Source of the DNA: Limnoperna fortunei
Taxonomy: Eukaryota > Mollusca > Bivalvia > Mytilida > Modiolidae
Assembly (NCBI GenBank): GCA_944474755.1
Contig: OX104114.1
Location: 46,255,070 to 46,319,069 of the forward strand
DNA length: 64,000 bases
Reading direction: 5' to 3'
Shown: positions 32,793 through 64,000 of the stretch, in pieces
Layout: each line of letters begins with the position of its first letter
How positions within the stretch are numbered: the first letter of the stretch is position 1
Notes under the pieces: model-generated
The model's input: only the letters and a program-made list of their open reading frames with translations
What the model was told of the DNA's origin: nothing
Databases searched by the model: none
Made by a program: the position numbers and the translations under genes

Positions 32793-33045
32793 GGCCTTGG
32801 TGGCCAAGTTGTTAAGGTAGTTAGTCATCTATTAATCGTGCTGTCCGTCAACACAGGTTGCTGGTTCAAGTCTCACTGCTGGCAAGGTGCACTTGACTCC
32901 AACCTTAACTGACAACGATTACATGTTTTCCTACTGCAGGTCTGGGGTTTTCTCAATGTACTCCGGCTTCCTTCCCCCAAAAAACTGAATGCCATAATAT
33001 AGCTGAAAAATTGCTGAATGTGGCATTAAACACCATTAAAAAAAA
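32793..33045 (+). mobile_element. tRNA-headed SINE
   Basis: The head has the A-box region GGTGGCCAAGTTGTTAAGG and the B-box region GGTTCAAGTCTC. The body has 'gactccaaccttaactgaca', 'ctgcaggtctggggttttct' and 'atatagctgaaaaattgctg'. The tail is 'tggcattaaacaccattaaa' with an A-rich end. Same family as 19487, 39085 and 57225. Confidence 0.85.
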
Positions 33046-33788
33046 CCAGGTTCTTATGAAGCTGAATTCAGCAGGTTGCCATTGTGTCAAGGATCAGAAA
33101 GAATAAATAAATCGTAACATGACATATCTACCATCAAGTATGGTAGCAGTTGTAATGTCTTAGTTTAGATAGATGTTACAGTAATTTAAATTTCATATTC
33201 CTTCTTGATTGTATAAATTGCTGTATCCTCAGTCCTGTGATAATATACCCTATGGTATTCTACCGAAATAGCTTGAGAAAATGCAACATGGAATATGACA
33301 TAGTTAGTATAGGACTTAGTTTTAATGGATGCAATTATATTTTTAAAAAACTGTTTTGACACATTGAATAAGTAAGACAAGTTTTATTTAAAGTTGGCAT
33401 GACAATAGTACAACACACCCTCTTGTGCTTTTGACCAACACAAGTAATGTGACTGAATTTAAAACTTAGAGGTTGCCTAGATTGTTATAAGTAGGAGTGC
33501 CTTGCACAAGAACCATATCTACACTAATTGTTGAGATTTCTTCAAACACTTGGTATATATAGATTTTAAAATATAAATTGTGGTTTGATGTGCACAAGCT
33601 TTATTTCTGTGCATTTGAGGGGCGATATTGAACCAGGATTTACAATTAACAGAAGTTTTAAAAAAAATTTATAAACAGCTAAAACATAAGAACTGGAATA
33701 AAAACATTTGTTTTATCATCCAAAGGACAGAGTTGTCCATAGTTTTGCAGGGTAGCAATATTCCTGTCTTATACTGGTACACCTTTTT

Positions 33789-35113
33789 AGCTCACCTGGA
33801 CCGAAGGCCCATGTGAGCTTTTGCTATCACTTGGCGTCCTTCGTCCGTCATAAACTTTTTCAAAAATCTCTGAAACCACTGGGCCAATTTTTTTCAAACT
33901 TGGCCACAATCATCCTTAGGGTTACTAGTTTCAAGTTTGTACCCAGGGTGTTGATCAACAGACAAATATGGCCGCTGTTACTAAAAATAGAACATGGGGG
34001 TCAACACAGGTTTTTGATCATTATCTAAAAAAACTATAATAGCTATAGAGAAAACTGTTACTTCAAATTGATCAGCACATTAAGGTCTACAATAGTTGCT
34101 ATTAGTGCGAAGTTGTGTATTGGCATCTTGTAGGAGTTATTGCCCTTTTTTGACAAAATTTTTGGTATTTACAATATAACCTGAAAACTATACGAGGTAG
34201 AGTGAAACTGTAAATGGCAAAAATGATCAGCAATAAAAGCCCTACAATTCACTTGATTGGTCTGAAATTGTCAGATGACTCCTTATATGAGTTATTGCCC
34301 TTAAATGGTAATTTTTTATGAAATTTTCCGTTTTTTTCCTGTAACTTAAAAACTGTAACAGCTAGAGTGAAACTGTTAATAGCAAAAATGATCAGCAATA
34401 CAAGCTCTACAAATTACTATTTAAGTCTGAAATTGTCAGATGACTCCTTATAGGAGTTATTGCCCTTAAATTGCAATTTTTTTATGAAATTTTCCATTTT
34501 TGTCCTGTAACTTAAAAACCATAACAGCTAGAGTGAAATAATAAATTGCAAAAATGATCAGCAAAAAAAGCCCTACAATTCATTTAATAGGTCTGAAATT
34601 GTCAGATGACTCCTTATAGGGGTTATTGCCCTTAAATGACAATTTTGTTATGAAATTTTCCATTTTTGTCCTGTAACTTGAAAACTATAGTAGCTAGATT
34701 AAAACTGTAAATTGCACAAATGATCAGCAATAGAAGCCCTACAAATGATTGCTTAGTCCAAAATTGCAAGATGACTCTTTATAGGAGTTATTGCCTTTCA
34801 TCATGAATTTGGACAAATGAACAGTTTTTTAATTATAAATTAGTCTATAACGCACCTATTAGTAGAGTAAAACTGTCAATTTCTAAAGTACCCTAAAGGA
34901 CAATGCCTAAAAACCATTTAATTTTCAGAAATTGTCGATGGCACCTTATAGGAGTTATTGTATTTAACACATTTTTTGAAGAAATGTTTAGTTTTTGCAC
35001 AGTAACTTAAAAGCTACAACAACTAGACTGAAACTGTTAATTTCAAAAATTTTAATATAGTTTAAGTCATTTGGATTCCAGGTGAGCGATTACAGGCTCC
35101 TGGGAGCCTCTAG
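33789..35113 (+). mobile_element. Family A element, copy 5
   Basis: Near-identical to copy 4 at 28712, including unit-specific variants, but 343 bp shorter: it lacks two of the 163-bp units plus small deletions (6 bp near the core, 11 bp in a 'gacgatttttgac' repeat). Flanks differ from copy 4 on both sides, so this is a separate insertion of the same subfamily and not a segmental duplication. Confidence 0.86.
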
Positions 35114-37087
35114 TTTCTTGGTGCTCTCTGTTTAAGTCAAATGCAACACACTTCAGTGAACTAGCAACATGATTGAGTTTGGTCAAATGCTAGGTTCAAA
35201 TTTTATTTGTTGATTTATACTACTCTGTTAATGTTGGAATATTAATTAACTACCAATCAACTGTCATAAAAACAAAATAGTTATGCTCGAAACACTGATA
35301 CCAGTACCAGATTAAGAAAGTCTGAGACACCGTGTGTTTAAATTTTACGTCTCCTACCATATGGGAGACTTGTCTTAACCCTGGACATCTGTTAGATTCT
35401 ATACACACAGCTAGAAAAAGTGTAGGCGGGTACCCTGTGGAAAGTCTGTGCTGCATTGCAATGCATTACAAATAGTTGATAAGGCAAAGGAAAATGGGGT
35501 TCCGTTTAAGAAAGAAAGACCTGAGACAAAAAGGACACATAATGAAAATCAATTACCTGTAGGTAATATATTATCATACATCTTGGACAATGAAAGACAC
35601 CAAACAACCAACTGGAGCTGAAAGTCAAGGAACCATTAAAAATCTGGATAAATAAGACCACATCAAAACTACACCTGCAATGTGAAGCCAATACAGAAGT
35701 TGTCCAATTTATTTAATTTAAAAAATTAACATGTTTAGCACTTTTTATTTATATTGCAAGGAATAATAAATACATGTACATAGAAGAAAAAAAATTTTAA
35801 AACCTGAAAAATAAATTACCATACATTATCAAAAGAGAAATGTGAAACTACACAAAAAAAAGATTACAGGAATTTCTAGTACAATGTTAACAAATTAAAC
35901 ACAATATATAATCATAGGATTATATTGTAAAAGAATGATTTACCCAATAATTTACACTGCAGCTCATGAGGATTCTGTCACCCAGGGGGTGTGGGGACAG
36001 GGAGGGCAAACAAGTGAGTCTACCTTGCCCACTCTTTGGTTTGTTTTTTGTTCAAGAAATGAATGCAGTATTGTAGTTTAATGTGTGTAAGAGCATGGGT
36101 CAAGTTACATTTTGTATGAACACAGTAGCGTTTCATAAAAATATTGTGCATTCTTTTACATGTCCATAAAACTAAAAAAATCTTGCATTATATTTGTATA
36201 ATTATATTCCATAAGCAAATTAATTTTAGATTTCATAAAAATTGTTTAATTTATTTTGTGTTGTTTGTAAAATGTGGCTAGCAAGTGCTTTGACTTGAAT
36301 CGACCAATACAACTTTAGTTTTTTATTGACCACAAGTATACTTAACAAATCAAAAGCCAATAATTGTTGACTAAATAGAAGGAGTGTAATTATCAAAACA
36401 TTGAAAATGCGCATTTTAATGGGACATTAAATGATACCCTGCCATGTTGCACTGTCTTTAATATTCATGAACACTTTTACTTTATTAAAAATCAGCCTAT
36501 AGGAAGAGCTTAGCAGGATTACAGCCCATCTCAGAAGACAATTTTTACCTTGACCTTGGACCTATAAAAATAATTTCAAATGGGCACAACTCAAAAAATA
36601 CAAATGGGATTAGCTGAAAATTCAACTTGATATTCATTTTATAGTAGTTAACAGCTGTGCAAAGTTTTAACGTTTTTCGGGTATTCTTTTAAAAAAAGCC
36701 AATATAGAAAACATCAACTGTTGACAAAAAAAAAAGAGAATCTGTCAAGCATGGAAGCAGAAATGAACAAGAACCAAAAATGCATATTTGACCCTGGGAT
36801 TGAAGTTTAAAGCTAAAAGACCACAAAGGTATATGATGCATTGTTATGTAATGATGTACCCACATGACAAACATCATAAGCCTTTTTCAAAAGATTTTCT
36901 AAAGCATTAAAAAGGCATAACATAAAAATATAAACATCAATGTGTTACTATTGCAAATTTAATCAACCTGAAAATTCCCAATTATAGTATAAAAAATATT
37001 AAATTTGAAATTACATAATTTGGAAAAGTCTATAAGACACACAGCAACTAAACCACTTGATAAATAAAAAATGTTAACTCAAATTAA
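35114..37087. other. Intergenic / possible 3' UTR of the GPR107-like gene
   Basis: AT-rich DNA without recognised exons. TTTATT (AATAAA on -) occurs at about 35744, 36249 and 36479 and could be poly(A) signals for the minus-strand gene. Open frames here have no recognisable protein features. Confidence 0.4.
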
Positions 37088-38523
37088 CCAGAGGCTCTCA
37101 AGAGCCTGTATCGCTCACCTGATTTTATAGGCAATGAAGGTGGCATTTCCCTGATGTTAAAGTAAGTCCTGTAATTTTCAATAAACTTTAAATAGGACCA
37201 TCCAAACAATATTACTAGAAAGATTTGTTTCATTGGTTAACCGGTTGTATAGAGAAGATTTTTTTTATTTGCCCATAGGGTCCTATGATAAACTAAGTCC
37301 TGCAGCGTAGGTGGCCATTTTGAATTTCCAATTGCCATAAAAAACATAAACTTTATAAAGAACCATCCAAACAATATTGCTAGTAAGTTTTTGTTTCCAT
37401 TGATTAACCGGTTTCAGAGAAGAAGTCTTTAAAAACTTTTTCCCATAGGGTCGTATGTTAAACTAAGTCCTGCGGTAGGGGCCATTTTGAATTTCCAATT
37501 GCCAAAAAAAACATAAACTTTATAGAGGACCATCCAAACAATATTGCTGGTAAGTTTTTGTTTTCATTGATTAACCGGTTTCAGAGAAGAAGCCTTTAAA
37601 AACTTTTTCCCATAGGGTCCTATGTTAAACTAAGTCCTGCGGTAGCGGCCATTTTGAATTACCAATTGCCATAAAAAACATAAACTTTATAGAGGACCAT
37701 CTAAACAATATTGTTAGTAAGTTTTGTTTTGATTGGTTAAACAGTTTCAGAGAAGAAGCCCTTTTAAACTTTTTTCTCATACACATGTAGGGTCGAATGT
37801 TAAACCAAGTCCTGCGGTGGCGGCCATTTTGAATTTCCGATTGGAATAAAAAACATTAACTTTATAGAGGACCATCCAAACAATATTGCTAGTAAGTTTT
37901 GTTTCCATTGGTTGACCGGTTTCAGAAAAGAAGCCTTTCAAGCTTTTTCCCATAGGGTCCAATGTTAAATTAAATCCTGCGGTGGCAGCCATTTTGAATT
38001 TCCAATTGCCATAAAAAACACAAACTTTATAGAGGACCATCCAAACAATATTGCTAGTAAGTTTTTGTTTCCATTGATTAACCGGTTTCAGAGAAGAAGC
38101 CTTTTAAAACTTTTTCCCATAGGGTTCTATGTTAAACTGAGTCCTGCGGTGGTGGCCATTTTGAATTTCCAATTCCCATCAAAAACACAAACTTTATATA
38201 GGACCATCCACACAATATTGCTAGTAAGTTTTGTTTTGATTGCTTAAACGGTTTCAGAGAAGAAGCCCTTTTTAACTTTTTTCCCATAGGGTCCTATGTT
38301 AAACTAAGTCTTGAGGTGGTGGCCATATTGGTTTACCAATCAAAATAAAAAACATAAACTTTGTAAAGGTCCATCCAATGAACATTATGGCCAATTTTGG
38401 TTTCAATTGGCCAAGTGGTTTCAGAGAAGAAGATTAAAATGTAAAAAGTTTACAGACGCCGCCGACGCCGACGGACGCAAAGTGATAACAATAGCTCACA
38501 TGACCCTTTGGGTCAGGTGAGCT
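37088..38523 (-). mobile_element. Family A element, copy 6 (minus orientation)
   Basis: Read on -, the 5' hairpin at 38493-38523 has arms AGCTCACCTGACCC and GGGTCATGTGAGCT around AAA. A leader rich in GTCGGCG and the core CTTCTCTGAAACCACTTGG follow. Next come seven units of about 168 bp with 'ggaccctatggg' and 'aaaatggccgcNaccgcagg', phase points near 37272, 37441, 37609, 37785, 37949, 38117 and 38285 on +. The 3' end has CAGGTGAGCGATAC, AGGCTCTTGAGAGCCT and CTGG. Its unit is a shortened relative of the 322-bp unit of copy 1. Confidence 0.82.
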
Positions 38524-38865
38524 AAAAAAACATAATTCTACTCTTTTGTCCTTACTGGTAGTAGCCACCAATCGATAACCTTTTTGATTACAATACCTTA
38601 TTGGTAAAATATGAAAATAAGTTAACTGTAATGCAGATATTTGGCTGTCTACAAACATGTAAGATGAACAGAACTATAATATAAGATAAATATTATGGCC
38701 TCATAACAAGGACAGAATCATAAGGACAAAGGAGGTAAACTTGATACAATATTGTAAAAGATTTTTAAATACACAATCTCATACAAACATACACATGTTC
38801 ACACATACAAAAGAAAAGAATCACAGACATTCATTTTAATAGTGACATCATTGTTTACAGATGTC

Positions 38866-62398
<23,533 letters not shown>

Positions 62399-62698
62399 TT
62401 CTGATGATTTTAGTGACAGGCTAACCGAATCATTTTAGTAAAACTTATTTTGATTGGATAACACATTATTGAAAAAGTTCATAAAATACCTAAAATAATA
62501 CCAACATTAGCAAACGTACCAAAAACTGTTTGGTTTGTAATTTTAAAACGATTGTCATACAAGTGCAATATATTAACTGAAATTAGAACTGATTTTTTCA
62601 GTTAAATATAGAAATAACTCTAAATTGCTATTTTACACCACCTTAATATGTTCGTTTATAAGATTCTTGTTTGTTTTATATCCTTGATTCCATGACAT

Positions 62699-63678
62699 CT
62701 CGGACCAAAACAAATTCGGACTATTGCATATTCGGACCATAACAAATTCGGACTACACAAATTCGGACCATCACATATTCGGACCATTGCCAATTCGGAC
62801 TACCTTAAAAAACACACGAGTTTTGTTTGTAGTTTTTCTTTATTTTGTATTTATTTGTAGTTTCTGCTCAATAATGTGATGCATTCGGGTTATGTGTGTT
62901 AAATTGTACAAGTTTATTTCCGAAATAGATGTATGTAAATGGGGTGTTCCCGGAATGCCAACATTTTTAAAATCACATAATTAAGTTTTGTTGTTTTAGT
63001 GGTCTTGAAATACAATATTACTGGCCGCTTTGTATCATATATTTTTAATATAATAGAAAATAAAACTAACCAGTGTTGCAAATTCTCTGTTGCCATCTTT
63101 CACACTTATCGCACAGTAATGCATGCTGTCTTTATAGATTATTTGCGTTTTTTGAAACGAGATGCGTTTTCTCGTCCATATCTCATCGAAGGGCGACAGT
63201 TATACTAGTCCCAGCTTGAAGAGACTTTAAGATGACAATCGACGCAACGGTTCGATGCATCCATTTTTGAAATGATGAACAACACATTCGAAATATAGTT
63301 TTATTGGACATCACTTTATGTTGTTTCAACATTCGAATTGAGATAATACTGTACCAACCAAGTCTACTTTAAATGCAGGAATACAGGAGGCCATAGCTTG
63401 TTTCTGTTATACAAACCTCTTAATTAAATTGATTATACACCAATATCTCTTTTATGTTTTATTTATTTATTTATTATGTACAATCATATTTATTAAACAA
63501 AATTTCTCTTTTCGCTTCTGTCAACATTGTTTTGTAGTACTGTAATTAAAATTTTTATTTTGTAGTCCGAATCTGTCCACCTTAAAATTGCTATGTATAA
63601 TTAGTAGGCCGAATTTGTTATAGTCCGAATTGGTTATAGTCCGAATAGGTAATAGTCCGAATCTGTTTTGGTCCGAGT
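62699..63678. mobile_element. Foldback element built of short ATTCGGAC repeats
   Basis: The left end (62699-62812) has six or seven CGGAC[CT]A units spaced by about 14-17 bp and starts CTCGGACCAAAACAAATTCG. The right end (about 63562-63678) has the same in inverse, ending TTTTGGTCCGAG. Outer tips pair over about 27 bp with one mismatch. The 750-bp interior is AT-rich with no recognised protein. It lies just upstream of the GPR107-like start codon, possibly in the promoter or 5' UTR intron. Confidence 0.8.
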
Positions 63679-63722
63679 TGTCCGGTTACCATATCCTTCT
63701 TTAAATGATGTTGTAAACGGTC

Positions 63723-63753
63723 GTACCTTCTCTTCTTTAATCACCGCATTGAA
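63723..63753 (-). other. Exon-like 31-nt segment upstream of the GPR107-like gene
   Basis: On -, a strong pyrimidine tract and acceptor (ggttttttttgtttcag) are followed by 31 nt and GAAG|GTACGA. One frame reads KFNAVIKEEK. It could be a 5' UTR exon of the GPR107-like gene or an exon of another gene to the right. Not recognised. Confidence 0.25.
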
Positions 63754-64000
63754 TTTCCTGAAACAAAAAAAACCACCTCAATGCTAAAATGTTAACCTTC
63801 AGGATTCCAACACGGAAAGATTCATATCGAAATTTATACATTGGTAACTTGAAGAAAATAATTAAATCCAAAATATATTTAACTCCCGTTGCATAAACGC
63901 GAGCACAACAATATATGTATACATTAATACCTCGGAATCGTTTTACTGACAGACTAAACACGAGGTTTTCCAATATTACACCGATTATTTAGGACCATTT

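Larger units (their letters stand above)
30380..33788. other. Region downstream of dynamin
   Basis: AT-rich DNA with no recognised coding exon. AATAAA-type signals at about 32160 and 32688 on + could end the dynamin transcript. It contains a tandem duplication (31219-31420) and a SINE (32793-33045). Confidence 0.45.

Overview
The window looks like nuclear DNA of a bivalve mollusc. It is AT-rich, its genes are split into many small exons with GT-AG introns, and introns and flanks are filled with repeats: tRNA-headed SINEs, (GTCC)n-bearing non-autonomous elements, foldback elements and minisatellites. The clade is inferred from protein similarity and repeat style. No species is assigned, and no prokaryotic, organellar or RNA genes were found.

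Two protein-coding genes were reconstructed exon by exon; most of their exons are too short to show up as open reading frames. (1) On the + strand, 3895-28229 holds the 3' half of a classical dynamin: second half of the PH domain, GTPase effector domain and proline-rich tail. The GTPase and stalk exons lie left of the window. (2) On the - strand, 62398-38866 holds a complete 15-exon gene for a GPR107/GPR108-like seven-transmembrane Golgi protein. The frame is intact across every junction and gives 599 residues, from a signal peptide to the stop codon. The genes converge tail to tail, about 10.6 kb apart. Both belong to membrane trafficking. From general knowledge, DNM1 and GPR107 are linked on human 9q34, and DNM2 and GPR108 on 19p13, so this pairing may be an ancient linkage.

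The most striking observation is in dynamin. Three tandem homologous exons (3895-4001, 4413-4525, 5117-5226) each encode a full version of the same second half of the PH domain. Their lengths (107, 113, 110) are all 2 modulo 3, so exactly one of the three must be spliced in to keep the frame. Downstream, five frame-neutral microexons (18, 36, 33, 33, 36 nt), four of them recognisable duplicates of an alanine-rich segment, sit between the two proline-rich exons. A possible alternative last exon with its own poly(A) signal follows.

The remainder is mostly mobile and tandem DNA. Several unrelated element families share one plan: a 5'-terminal hairpin, often capped by a CGAAG or CGAAAG turn, a GTCC-rich leader, 110-320 bp internal tandem repeats, and an inverted copy of the 5' end near the 3' terminus, usually followed by a second hairpin. 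This resembles Helitron/Helentron-type non-autonomous elements. A roughly 4.6 kb, 63-bp-unit minisatellite (20.5-26.1 kb) is interrupted by a 970-bp foldback element with a perfect TTAA target duplication. Other foldback or palindromic elements lie at 26.6, 27.5, 54.5, 61.1-62.0 and 62.7-63.7 kb. Long minus-strand open frames in the minisatellite are artefacts of a 63-bp (21-codon) unit.
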